Positions 1-12,400 of a stretch of DNA of 64,000 nucleotides are shown here, piece by piece. A model generated the notes under the pieces. It saw nothing but the letters and a program-made list of their open reading frames with translations, was not told the DNA's origin and searched no databases. Source of the DNA: Tubiluchus corallicola. Taxonomy: Eukaryota > Priapulida > Priapulimorpha > Priapulimorphida > Tubiluchidae. The position numbers were made by a program, and so were the translations under genes. Positions within the stretch are counted from its first letter, which is position 1. Every line of letters begins with the position of its first letter. The stretch covers positions 170,001-234,000 of the forward strand of contig JAQGDQ010000184.1 of NCBI GenBank assembly GCA_030141605.1. Direction: 5' to 3'.

Positions 1-473
1 TATGTAGGCAACATCATACGACGGTACTAGTATTTTATAATGCACCTAACTGTTTTGGTGACAGACTTCAGTGGCGACAGTACAAAATAAAAACTGAAAA
101 AAATAACTGAACCTAAAAGTAATTTAAATAAATAGTTAGAAAGGTGCTATCCAAATACATGACATTGTAATTCACTGGGTAACTGATAACTACTGAAATG
201 GAAGGATAGAAAGAAAACATTGAAAACTGGCTCCATCATCAAGAACCCAGCCAGGACATGTTGCGTGCCGTTTCAGAGTCGATCTCCTATGCAAACTAAA
301 TGAAGACTTAAACAAAAGCCAGTGCAATTTATGTGTAGTAGCAAATAAATTTGTTAATGTTTTTAATTCTGTTTGACAAATTAAACTAGGATAATGTAAT
401 GATAAATGTGCGATTAAATAATTTGAACCTAGCATTAAATTTTTCATAAAGCCATTCGAAATCAATACAGTAC
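1..473 (-). other. HCN intron 7, partial
   Basis: This is the start of the intron after exon 7 and runs off the left edge. I see no repeat, RNA or exon in it. Short open frames here carry no recognisable domain. Confidence 0.7.
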
Positions 474-620
474 CTCTCTGAGCTTCTCTGACAATTCTCC
501 AAGGATGAGGTCCTCATCAAAGAATTTACCCTGAAATCTGTGCTCGAAGAAATCCTGAATGCGCACGCGCATTTCTCTGGGCAACTTCCGGTAAGCCATG
601 TATTCTTCCACTTGTTGAAT
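474..620 (-). CDS. HCN: HCN exon 7 (C-linker helices)
   Basis: This exon is 147 nt (49 codons, residues 539-587), phase 0 at both ends, between acceptor CAACTTTTTCAG and donor GAGAG|GTACTG. It encodes [20 protein letters not shown], then the [15 protein letters not shown] and [12 protein letters not shown] segments. These align with the vertebrate C-linker (QVEQYM..HKLP, YYEHRYQGKMFDE, LGELSEPLRE). The C-linker couples cyclic nucleotide binding to the S6 gate. The next exon would start the cAMP-binding beta-roll and is outside the window on the left. The donor GTACTG is weaker than the others but still GT. Confidence 0.95.
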
Positions 621-2860
621 CTGAAAAAGTTGATGTAATTAAATCAACTTACAAGTCAGAAATGGCTATAGAGTAGAGATTGGGAATTCGTAGAGTTAAT
701 ACTGTCCGTTATAGCACTATACATGAATAAGGCTTACTTCAAATAGACAATTACTTTTTTTAATGAATAAATGCTGAGTTTTGTAGAAAAATGGTTACTG
801 AAATAGGCGTATTAGTACAAAATAGATGCCGACATTTTAATTAGAGAGTATAGTATCATTTTATGTTAGTATCCGTTTCTAACAGTGTACCACAAAATCG
901 GTATTTAGGAATACCAATGGCCCTTGGCCACTTTGCAAGTATGCACTGCAGTCTTTCTGCATAAACTTTTCGTTTTGTTGCATTAAAGTAATTACATTAC
1001 ATTTTACAGTTTTGCGGCTCAAAAAGTAGTGTTGTGCACATGCATCCATGGTTTAAAGGATAATGCACTGTCGAACAAGCACTCCGCAATTTTAAATCTG
1101 AAGGGAATTTCTCAAGATGTTCATTATCCAGGTACACTTGAAAGATCTCACGTGCCTTATAATGTTTCTTGATGTCATGCTTCTTTTATCATTTCACTGG
1201 ACTCAAATTAGTCCCTTAGCAGACATCTTTCATTTTTACGCTTCCTGATTCCATTAGTCTCGCAACACGAATAGTGAGAAACTTTGCTTGGTAAACTAAA
1301 CCCTGTTTGCCCGAGGGATAGTCGAGGGATTCCTCTCAGACAAATCGCTAGATATTTCGAATACACCGTTTTTATTATTACTTTGCAGAAGGTTCGAGAC
1401 TAGGAGTCCCCCAAGGCACGTGCACGGCACCACCACGCTTTCCTATCTAAATCAATACCTTGCCAAGCATTGTGAAGGAAATGCGAAATTACGTACGCAA
1501 AATCGATTATGTCGCAATAAATTTATGCACAGCACGCTGAAGATGGAAAACTTCAAGGCGAGTTTGGGATGAGTAAACATTTTCTAGAGTTTATGTACTC
1601 ATATTGAAGAGGCTTTGGAATATATTATGGGTATTTATATATGCGTTCAGGAAATATTGACCATGCCATTGACATAATAATACTGATATAACGCGCAACA
1701 CTTGCGTAGCAAATCAATTATGCGAAAACGATTTGCAATAAATCTTCTAAAGAAAAATTAAAGCAACAGCAGCTGAATACAAAGAAACAAACAAAAAAGG
1801 CATGTCGCGCCCTACACAGGCACAGATTTTAAATCACTAAAAGTTAGTAATAATTACATCAAGATTGTTTTAATATTGACTATGTGCTTTTCAAAATGGA
1901 AATTACAGCATGAACAATTTCTATTTTACAAATAGAAGTCGTGTAACTAGTCGCAAACCAATAGACGGCATCCCTATCAACAGTTAAAACCTTGAATTTA
2001 AAACAAAAATATGATTCCCTTCCTTTTTATTACTGCTTTCCCCTTAAAGTCTAAATGTGAAAGAGAAGTGACTGGAAAATCCAACAATTAATAAAATCGC
2101 AACACATAGTTACGCTAAAAATGTTTGTTCTGTATTTTACATGTATATTGTTTAGTTTAATGCACAATAATTGATTTTCTGTTCCAATTTTCTTGACTTT
2201 TAATGCTGTATATACAGAAAAGCCAAATGCTCAATAAATTTGCCAAATGTTGCAAAGATAATTTTCAGAATACTTGTGAGGTAAAACAAGGGTGTGATGT
2301 AAAACAAGGCAGGACCTAGATCCTTGGGAAAAATCTGTCTGGCGCGTGAAATTGTTGGAACAGGTTTTTTCAACATGTCATTTCTAACATGTTTTAGAGT
2401 CTGTACTTATATAGTACGAAACTGTGCACAGATAAATAGTGAAATTAGTACTAATATTTATGACTGTAACTCAACGTGACGTCTAACACATTTATTATTG
2501 TTTTTCAAGATGATGTCTAACATTGTTGTAAATAAGTAATTGCATAATGATGTTTTAATTACTTCACTTCACTTCACTTCACTAATCAAACAAATTTATT
2601 CAGTCTTTAAATCAATCATACATTAATATATTCAACTGGACAAGATTTCTAAAGAGAATTTTAACCTTGATAGGTTTTGAATGATATGGAAAACCACGGA
2701 ACAGTAAACAACAAACGATATATACAGAGTCTAACAGAATCCCCCAACTATCTATCTCGAAAAGTGGAAAAGAAAAAATTAACAGAACGCACAACACTAA
2801 CAAGAACGACGGAAACAAATTAAGAACTTATTGGACAGTCAAAAAAGCCACGAATTAGAA

Positions 2861-3228
2861 AATTAAAAAAGTATTTGCATATTAACACTATAATACTGCC
2901 CATTGTTAAAATTGCATTCACAAAATTACGTATCAGCTCCCATTCACTTGCAATAGAAAGTGGTAGTCACCATAAACCTAATAAAATCCCAGCCAATGAA
3001 AAATGTTGTACACAATGCGATCCAAACAAACAAGAAATAGAAGACGAGATTCACATGCTCCTACACTGCAGAAGATATGAACAGCTCAGAAATTAGTTCT
3101 ATATATCATAACTTTATTTGTTTATCAGATGGTGTCAAACTAAAATTTTTATTAGGCTCAAACGATTCAGAGGTTCTTTACATTATTTGTAAATTTGTCT
3201 TAAAATATTTCAGCACTAGGATGTAATT
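2861..3228 (+). pseudogene. Non-LTR retrotransposon C-terminal fragment
   Basis: One frame from about 2875 to 3096 reads FTKLRISSHSLAIESG, then KCCTQCDPNKQEIEDEIHML and LLHCRRYEQLRN. This is the familiar C-terminal zinc-knuckle tail of invertebrate non-LTR retrotransposon ORF2 proteins (Cys-x2-Cys ... His ... Cys). After a stop and frame change the tail seems to resume at 3139-3227 (KLKFLLGSNDSEVLYIICKF), like the closing helix of such proteins. There is no reverse transcriptase core, so this is a 5'-truncated dead copy. The clade is not resolved. The piece at 57164-57418 seems to be from a similar family. Confidence 0.6.
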
Positions 3229-3249
3229 ATGTTAAATTAAAAAAGTTAG

Positions 3250-3327
3250 TTATATATATATATGACTGAGACCGTTTACGTAAATTAAATACTGTGTGTG
3301 TGTGTGTGTGCGTGTGTGCGTGTGTGC
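3250..3327. repeat. TA and TG dinucleotide microsatellites
   Basis: A short (TA)n at 3250-3262 is followed by (TG)n with CG interruptions at 3292-3327. They lie just 3' of the retrotransposon tail. Confidence 0.9.
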
Positions 3328-4217
3328 CGTAACTATATTATACATCCTTTATTTTCAATATATATGTAACTATGTATGTTTGGGTTGTTCTATTGAGGCT
3401 ATTCATTTCTTGAATGTAGCATCTCAAGCACTCATGATAAATTGCAGACAGACAAGACCATAACCGCGGTATTCTATAACCAAAAAGACACATCAATTTT
3501 ATACTAATTACGTTCTTGACTAGGCATTTCCATTACTCGTAATTGCTGCACGGACGACGACATGCAGGCGCATTGCGGACGGAAGTAGCGGTTTTGAATT
3601 TCCGGTTTTACTAGAAGCCACATGTTCAGTGCCTGGGGACAAAAGCGTCTTTCTGCAAGTAGTTTATCAAGCGGTATGCGTGGACGAGCTTCACAGATAC
3701 GCCGTTATGTCATGTGGTGTTTTTACACATTTATGGCCAAAACGTGGCCACATACATGCAGAACATGGAAGTTTATACCTACTTGTAGTATATACCTTCA
3801 ATTTGTTCTAGTAAGTTCTTCCGCATCACTGATCTGCTTCTTACTATTATATTACAAATTAATACATGCAAGTTCCCTTCCTAACACACTGCATATTATT
3901 AGCCAGTTTCAACTAATTGTTTTCATTACGCACCACAAATATAACTGAATGAGCAATAACATAAACATGGATCGATGATTCTTATATAGTTATTATTTTC
4001 GATAACATTAGTAGCTTTGCATCAGTGATATGCTGGTGGTATTGGTGTTACCGACCAGTCAGTGTAAATGGCTTCTTCTGAAGCGTGCGTATAGTTAATG
4101 ACTAATTAATGACTTCATTTTAATGACTTTAAAATTTCGCTGAACTGAAGTAAAGACTTTTTGCAGAGACGTTGCAAAGGAGATGCGTGAAGGTCTAAAA
4201 CAGCAGAAAGATAAAAG

Positions 4218-4282
<65 letters not shown>
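4218..4282. repeat. (GA)n microsatellite
   Basis: GAAA-rich start then pure GA, with GA on the plus strand. It creates false Arg/Glu or Leu/Ser open frames on both strands. Confidence 0.95.
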
Positions 4283-4911
4283 ATTTACAATGGCTTCTGT
4301 GTTTTCTTGCCCCTACTTTTGGCACTGAAATTTTGCAGACTAATTTTAGCGCAATTAGGGTTGTCGCGTTTCCCGTCAAGTTTCTAGCTGCTGCATTCTG
4401 CCAAGCTGAATCTGTCAAGGAAATTTGAAAGTCAAACATAGATTATTTGTCAACCCAGGAAATTGCACTTCACGTTTTGCGAAGCGTTCAACCAGCTGAC
4501 CAAGCCAAGTATTCATTAAAGGTTTCCGCTTCTTGACATTGGTACAGAACGTTGTAATAATTCACAATTTTGTAAAAGGACTTCGCATAAACGTGAATAG
4601 AATTTTTAGTTTCAGTGAATGTATACCTTTGTAATTCTCGAATATTTCAGAGTTTCTATCCAGTTTTAAAAATCATAATGTTATACGATGTTGAAAAATT
4701 AGTTCGCAAGATTATTAAACAGATTCGTGTGAGTTAGAAAATCACACACTACACAATAGACAATATTATATGCTATAGTTCAAAGTAATGACCCATTTTA
4801 GTGACACAAATGGCAAAGATATTACTATATTAATTCTTTAAACTACACGTAAAATTTTTTTTGAGGGTTTAGGCGTTACTGCCATCTTCAGAGTAAAGTA
4901 CGGCTAAAATA

Positions 4912-5003
4912 AAACCAAAATATTTCATTGAAAAGATAAAGCAAAAATAATTTTGCTTTGCTATTGTATTTTGTTTTAATTGGTCAATGAAATATTTTGG
5001 TTT
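4912..5003. repeat. Palindromic (hairpin) repeat
   Basis: A perfect 20-bp inverted repeat (4912-4931 against 4984-5003) encloses a 52-bp AT-rich loop, which holds its own smaller hairpin, AAAGCAAAA..TTTTGCTTT. The arms extend imperfectly outward by several bases. It resembles a small foldback MITE. I see no clear terminal or target duplications. Confidence 0.7.
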
Positions 5004-6564
5004 ATTTGAGTCTTATTGAATTCTGGATATGGCTGCAAACCTTCCATAAATTCTACGTGGCGTTTAAAAACAGTTATACATGTTTTTGCCATTGGCATGC
5101 TACGGTTTCACTGTAAACGAAGTCAAAAGAAATGAACATGACTTTGTCTATGCACGGCCACTCATATTTCAAGCTGAACAAACAGCTTAAAAATCTAGTA
5201 ATTCCTGTTCCATTTTAACTTTATTTTGCTGCTTTAAATCAGTATTGAATGTCTTCCATAACGCGGAAAAATCAACAAATGTACAATTGCTGTGTCATCG
5301 TAAGCGGCTCAACTAATACCAATGCATAGTCTACGGCTTGGTTTACTGTTCAAACTTGAATGTTTTTTTCAGTGTGACAACCGTTGCAGGGTCGCTGGAT
5401 GTAGCTTACTTTTATACGGAAATGACACGCCAAATTTTGAAATGTATCGATCGCTTACTTCTTGATTATACTTGAGATGAAAACGAGGCGTTTCTGTAGA
5501 TATTCGCCAAAAATCTGTGTCAGCCAAGTGTTCGCAAACCACAGTAGCGTCATATCAATACTTTCCTACGAAGAGCTGCGAAACAGCTTTTTAAATAGGT
5601 AGGAATTTGGAAAGTTGTTCTAGACATTAACAATTTTGTTGATCTACTTATGCTAAGCTTTTAACAGCATTGTGAGGGTACTCATATCCATTGTTTCTAT
5701 TAAAATTGAGTCTAAGAAATGAAAATGAAACCTTACATAGGGTAGACAAAGAGTGGAATTATTGGTCATTAATACAGTTAACTACCAATCATAAATTACA
5801 GGAGTACCGACTATACCGACTACATCAGTACTGCGGGAGATTGTACTCAGTTACTATATTTAGCGCCACTTTGTTTAGCAACGATTTACATTATTTTGTT
5901 CAGGCAACTGCGGTTTTCGATTGAGGATGATGCCATCACTTTCTCAGTCGAATAGTTCCCAAAATATGAGTACTCTTTAGAATGCTTTAACAAATGGGCT
6001 GAAATGCTTTCAACTGGTGTCATCAATGGGTATAAGTCCAAGACCTAAACAGCTATCAGGGCACTAGTAACGAGGTATCAGCACTTAAATGCTGGTAATG
6101 TAAAACCTGTTAAAGTCCATGCAGTAAAATAATGAAGTGCAAGCTAATGGAAATTTGATTAACAACTAACACGTCGCAGCCAGTAATGCTGATAGATCTT
6201 TAGTTTATAGATCTGACACATCCCGAGTAATAGTGAGGTGAAACGCATGAACACTTAGTGCACCACAAGTGCTTTGTGGATAATTTATAAAATAACCAAT
6301 AAAAACTCAGGAAACCTATCCGAGAAGGCGTCAAACAAATTGGAAGCTTTGCTTCCCAGATTAAAAGAAATAATAATAAAAATAATAATAATAATAACAA
6401 GAAATCCAGTACTTTGTATAACTTAACGGCTGAGAACATATCGAAAAAAGTGGGAATTCTGCATTGTGCTCGAAATTATCTACCGGCAATTCCTTTGCCT
6501 TTACAAATCGACAATTCGACCATGCATGGAACTCTGGGCTATTGCTAGTGTGTGGGAAGGGGGG

Positions 6565-6715
6565 GGGAGGCGTTCTCTGGACCTCTAGTCCCTGATTCCT
6601 AATCATCACCAGTTTGTTCCTGGTACTTTTCTGGGAAGTGGGAGGGGAGGCGTTCTCTGGACCTCTAGTCACTGATTCCTAATCATCACCAGTTTTTCTG
6701 ATTCTTTTCCTTATA
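6565..6715. repeat. 80-bp tandem duplication
   Basis: AGGCGTTCTCTGGACCTCTA and the following bases (TGATTCCTAATCATCACCAG) occur at 6568 and again 80 bp later at 6648, with only a few differences. A G-run precedes the first unit (6559-6567). Confidence 0.85.
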
Positions 6716-7114
6716 AATCCAGTTTTTCCTTGGGGCTTCATATCTGTGAGGAGAAACTCACAGAAAATGATTTCCCCGACGACAATAATCTCAACTGATT
6801 CAAGAAGAACATTAAAGACATAGCAAAATAGTTGCAACGAATCTTATTTTCCTGGACATGTTATTTATACATTCACTTGTCTATTGTACTGCCTGGCCTT
6901 GGGCTTACTTGAGGCGATTTGCATGAAATAACAGCCAGTAGGAAAGGTTGTTAAATACACTACAGTTTATCATGGCAGAATTGACAGTTTTCAGAATTTA
7001 TGAATTCATTTATGAGGTAATCACGGTCTAACGTTAGTATATCACATTAGCAATTCTGTCCAACCCAAAGAGTTGGCCAGTTAGATATAAAACTGTTAGA
7101 TCTACGAATTTTAC

Positions 7115-7333
7115 CTTTTCCCTGTACTGCCTCCTGGATGAGTCCAGTGAATGAATGAGAGTTGTTGCGTGACCAAGGAACATCGCGTAGCAAGTAGCCC
7201 CTGAAACCATGCTCAACATGGTCAGCCAAACATCCGTCATGTTCTGTGGAGGAAAACGACCATAACCAATGCACAGCATATGTGACATGGCTTTAAAGAG
7301 AGCCCACGTGTACTGCTCTGACCAGTTCACATG
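7115..7333 (-). CDS. HCN: HCN exon 6 (pore, selectivity filter and S6)
   Basis: This exon is 219 nt (73 codons, residues 466-538), phase 0 at both ends, acceptor ACATTTCAG and donor GAAAAG|GTAAAA. It opens with HVNWSEQY, whose NWS (468-470) sits where HCN channels carry the conserved N-glycosylation site before the pore. The pore helix is [13 protein letters not shown] and the filter is CIGYG (486-490) followed by Arg, the HCN-type K+/Na+ filter. S6 follows (about 497-524, [20 protein letters not shown]), then [20 protein letters not shown], which begins the C-linker A' helix. Every hallmark residue of a functional pore is present, so this copy looks intact. Confidence 0.97.
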
Positions 7334-9340
7334 CTGAAATGTTAAATAACGTTTAATCGTAATTATGATAGCACCTTGTCACATATCACTCAGTACCTAT
7401 AGTGAGATTATCACACAAAGATGTCGTAGGAGAACATACTAACGCCTTTTGTCATACAATACAAACTTATTTAAAGTCGGTTTTACAACAATAAACATGT
7501 GCGAATTTTCACCGGAAATAAAATAAATGTATTAACGTGTCGGTAATAAAATTAATAGCACATAATAACTAATAATAATAGTATTAAAACTAATAACTAA
7601 TATTAAAATAAAATGAGAGATAATGGATGATTTGTACGAAAAAGTACAACGAGTAGGCAGCTTAGCTTTGAGCTCCTAATCACAAAAATGCCAAATAACT
7701 ATAAGGCAGTTGTATATCACACACATATATCACAAATAGGGCAGTAATTGAAATTGAATAGTATAAGTCTTTTGTATATTAATAAACGGGTTTTCGCATC
7801 GAGAAAGAGCGCGAAAGATCGCATTTAGTTCGCTTGCATTTTCGTTCGAATTCGATGCTCACCCCTAATTTGCAGTGTGTCTACAAAATAACGCCAATGT
7901 GTTCGTTAGACGATAAATTTTCGTCCAGGTGAATTCAAGTAATTTCACTGATTTACTGCCCTCAACGTTTGTGTCAATAGTGTGCGAATGTAATGGTGGC
8001 TGGGAGGCTTAGGACAAACATCCATACACTGAAACTTGCTAGAGTAGGATTCAAAGCCATTTGGGTGAAACCTGTTATTTAAATAATTTTCGAAGACAGC
8101 TGACGTCTCCTGTGGATTTGCACCTATTGCTGATAATGTATTGCTATCAACGTAGTTAAAAAGTATTTTCATCAAAGATGAAAAACAGGAAGTTGTTATA
8201 AAGCTAAATACTGCGACAAATGATTCATGAAAATAAATTTCTACGGTAGAAAATATCGTCCACAGATGTCAAAACAAACAAAACTAACTAACAAAACCTA
8301 ATGTTTTTCAAACATGCAGTGATTCTGGATCATATCATTGTATTTTGTAACTCACAAAACCGATGAATGTCTAAGGCACAGTGAACCAATAAATTCAAAG
8401 CAAAATTTTGGATTCTTTTGCTAGGAACTTGAAATTATTGAGTTATATAAAGCTCTTCTTCCTCATCTGATTACATGCATCGATCATTTGTGACAGGCCT
8501 CGAACAATACATAAACCGTCATCGATTCGGGTGGGAGGATGGTACTACACACGAGTCTTTATAGACAGTAGTCATGACATAAGAAACGTCACGTCTTAAA
8601 CTTCAGATCAGAAATATAAACTTTTTCTTGTGCATTGTTACAAAAGACAATCCTCATTCTTCTGGCTTTGCTTGGATCATCACCAAACGGCAATATCTCA
8701 ATGGCGAACGACGCTGTGGCAGCTATTTTAAGTGTAGTTTCGATGCGAAATTTTATTTAGATTTGTTACCAAATTATACTTGGATGAACGCGCACACATT
8801 AGCCCGACACTCCTTAGACGTAACAGACAGGTCAATCATCTAGTTACTTTCAAATCAAGATTAGTTTTAACTACTGTGGTTCTACAGCTTGCGTTCTGCA
8901 ATGCAAATTTTGATTAATGAATAATAATGATCAATATATAATTACACTCAATTATGCCTTTAATGAAGGGCAGTGAGACTGAGTCAAGTGCCACTGCTTA
9001 AAGTGAACGACTCTTGAAAGAAAATCTCTTGTAAACGTCAATCTTTCTCATTCTGACAGCCATCGGTGCGTTTTGTTTGAGTTCACCTCGTATAAATATT
9101 TGTGCTTCGATTAATTATCGATACATGGCGCAGTAATCGCGTCTACCAATAACACTGCGTATTGATCAGTTTGCTGTCTGCCAAAACGAATCGGATTTGA
9201 TGGAATATGAGCGTAAATGACGTTTTCGTCGTTTATTAGAATTAGGTGGAACAAGCTGTAAAAATAATTAAGCACTATGATACCCCAGTTGAATAATGAA
9301 CGACTTTTTGTCAGGCTTTTAAAAACAATTAACCGTCGGT

Positions 9341-9427
9341 GTAACGAACCAACTGGGGGACGGGAAGTCCGTTATAGCCGAGTTGTAACGAAATAACTGA
9401 GGGACGGGTAGTCCGTTATAACCGAGG
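9341..9427. repeat. Two tandem 44-bp units, pogo-element-like
   Basis: GTAACGAACCAACTGGGGGA and GTAACGAAATAACTGAGGGA each open a unit, 44 bp apart, and both units contain AGTCCGTTATA(G/A)CCGAG. The string TAGTCCGTTATAACCGA closely matches TAGTCCGTTATATCCGA inside the pogo/Tigger-like element at 61293-61961, so this is probably an end fragment of a related DNA transposon. Confidence 0.6.
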
Positions 9428-12400
9428 GACACGGCCCTCTCTTATACAGAATCTCTTGTGCAGTAATAACTAACTGCAGTAAAATTTGCCGACGATCAAA
9501 ATTATCCCGATAAATAAAAACGATTAGAGGGGAATGGAAGGGGAAACGCAATGATGTAATGGTGGCCTATATGGAATTAATGTATTCCAAAAAAATAAGT
9601 CTGTGCGGGATGCTTCCTTATTTACTTTGCTCTTGCCTAAATTGGCATGTTAATGCCAAGAAGCCCTCTTGTTTACATGTCATTTGCACGTATCGGCTAG
9701 CAAAGATAAATAGGCTGCACACGTCTATATTAACAGTATATGGCTGGTCATTTTACTTTTGTTCATTTTAATTATGTTTTCAGCCGTCTTTTGTTACGTT
9801 TCTTCAAACAAAAAGTAGGACAGGTTTTTTGAAAAGGAGCCGTTGATCACGATATTGCCATTTGGACACCTGCACGTGCTTTAATTTTCTCAACGTCCTC
9901 ATACTTTGCAGCTATAAAGCATCTACATCTTTGCCAACAACACCTCAACACCTCAGCACCTACAAGTTCATTACATACGCTGCAGTTTCAGCGTATACTC
10001 GACGAGGAATGTCAGTATTTCGCGTTGGTTCACGTAGTCAAACTGAGACGCCGCGCTTAGACGGATTATAAAGCAATTGTCGAGGCAGCTGCGGATTCAA
10101 TATTGCGTTTTTGTACTCGGCAAACAACTATTCCGCTTGAACAATCATATAAAACGTAGGGATTTCATCTTATTGGCAAACAGTTTGAAATCCCTTTAGT
10201 CGAGACGCACTTGCGTGGATTCTGCGAAGAATGCGTTTAAAGTTTTCTTTAAACAGAACAGCTCGGTCTGATTGTTTGGTTCGAATCGATACATTTCTGC
10301 CTTATTCGTTTAAACAACCGAGGGGTTTATTGACGGTTTTCTTGCCTGTGAGTGATATCCCGGCGATTACAGGTATCCCAGAGCATGTGAAATAATAGCT
10401 TCTCTCAAACTTCCACCATTATCATAAGTTTAAATGGCATCTGTAAGCAAGTGTAAAGCTATTTGGTGACTAGTTTCCTCGAATGCAAATCTGCTCCTGG
10501 CAATGTAGTTCGCTCGAACTATAATTAACGCATTAATAAAATATCAAAACCTAACCTTAACCAGTTAAAAATATTAGTAACAACATTCTTAATGTAAATC
10601 TAATCCCTGCCCCTCATTCTCCATTATTTCACCATCTTTCTCACCACATCTTCACACTCATTACCTTTCAGGCTTTTCTTCGTTTTATCTTGCACCTGCT
10701 GCACTCCCATTATTCCATATTGCCTGTTTGTCACAGGTCTTACAAGTTCACCCTCTGATCTGACCCACTAATTATTAGACTGTCTCTTATTTAAGAATAT
10801 TTCTCTTGTTATTTCTATATTGTATATTTTTGTGTATGATATTGACTATATAAATAAATTATAAAACGTAAAAGAAACTGAGGATGTTGTGATTCAGAAG
10901 TAGCAGGCCAAGAAAAACGAGCCTAATTGCTCGGGTGCTCGGTGCAGATCATCAGGTTTTTTCCGATCGCATGTCTATTGTAAGTTGGTATACATTAAGA
11001 TACATAAGACACACATAGCCTGTGGGTCATTTTTCAATATTCCATATTTTGCTGGAGTGGACAACTTGAAAACTTGGTGACAAAACGAAGAACTCAAACA
11101 AGTGAACAATTCAACAAATTTTCTGTATGGTGATGGGTATTGTCCTACAAATTACTAAAAATATGACTATAAAATTATTTATAAATGAACAACGCGTATT
11201 CAAAAAATCTATGGCTATATGTACCAAGCATCAGATTTGAAGAATGACTGGCGACACAATCTTTTTTATGCAGTTAATTTTTCTCATCTAACAAATTACT
11301 TAGACTGCAATTACGCATATAAAAAAGCCAAGGTAACGTGTTTTTCTGATATTTTACTGCATTACTTTAAAAAAATGGAACACAGATCCATAAAAGTTAG
11401 GCCTATATGTCCATGTGTCTTATAATGAACTTTTGGTACCTTTTAATACAAAAAAGGCTTTTGGCGACCTTGGATTTTCTTCTATTGTACTGAAATACGG
11501 GAATTCTTTGCATCAAAACCTTAGATCTGTTTCAGCTCTGCAACTATTTAAAAAAAATTGAAGCACATCTCTTTAAAAATTATTATGATCAATTCCAACT
11601 GCTGTAGACTTCAAAAACGACCTATTTTTACTATGATTTCTTTCTAGTAAAAGGTGATTACTTTTGCATGTTTTGTGCAAAATTTTTAAGTAATTTTATT
11701 AGTGTTATATGTTCTTAATTGTGCATCTGTAACTATGCAGTTTTACTGTACAGCGCCATTGATTGTTTAAAAGTGCGCTTTATAAAGTACATTTTATTAT
11801 TATTTATTATGCCCCTGCAAAATGAAAAATAGTCGAAAACCACTTTTCAGTACATACCTAATCGTACACATTCAGTTAAAATGGCCTCTAAAGTAAAGCA
11901 TCATTTTAGTTCTTTTTGGTTGTTTCTTGTACCTAGCAGTAATAAATTCCTTGACCAATAAAACGTACCAATCAACTGTATTTTACACCATTTCAAGAGT
12001 GATTGGCAATACCAAATTTTTGCCAAATGGACAACTGCAACAAATTGAAAATATCCGTTAGAACAGCCAAAACTACAGACGGTAAGATGGCAGACAACTA
12101 GAAGGATTACAGATTTTTGAGAATACAGAAAGTGAAATTTTTCAAAGATACCATCTCTCAAGCATCTCCTAGGGGAGGCATGATGAGTTATGAATGCTTT
12201 GTAGCCTTAATGGACTTGAAGACTGACCAACATAAATTGCTTGGCTTTAGACTTGGTGATGTCACTAAATTTGCACTAAAGCTGTTTTTCTGAGGACACA
12301 GTCACCTACGTAATATCTGTGCAAATTTATAACTGTAAGTTTAACACGTAGTTGAAATCTGTATGGTAGAGATAGGAGAAGCCTGTCAACTTGTAGGGAC

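Larger units (their letters stand above)
621..7114 (-). other. HCN intron 6
   Basis: This intron is 6494 nt. It contains an (ACTTC)n run near 2563-2582, a decayed retrotransposon tail (2861-3228), TA and TG dinucleotide tracts (3250-3262 and 3292-3327), a GA tract (4218-4282), a palindrome (4912-5003) and an 80-bp tandem duplication with a G-run (6560-6715). An AT-rich AATAAT stretch lies at 6365-6400. I recognise nothing in 621-2560 or 5010-6350. Confidence 0.8.
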
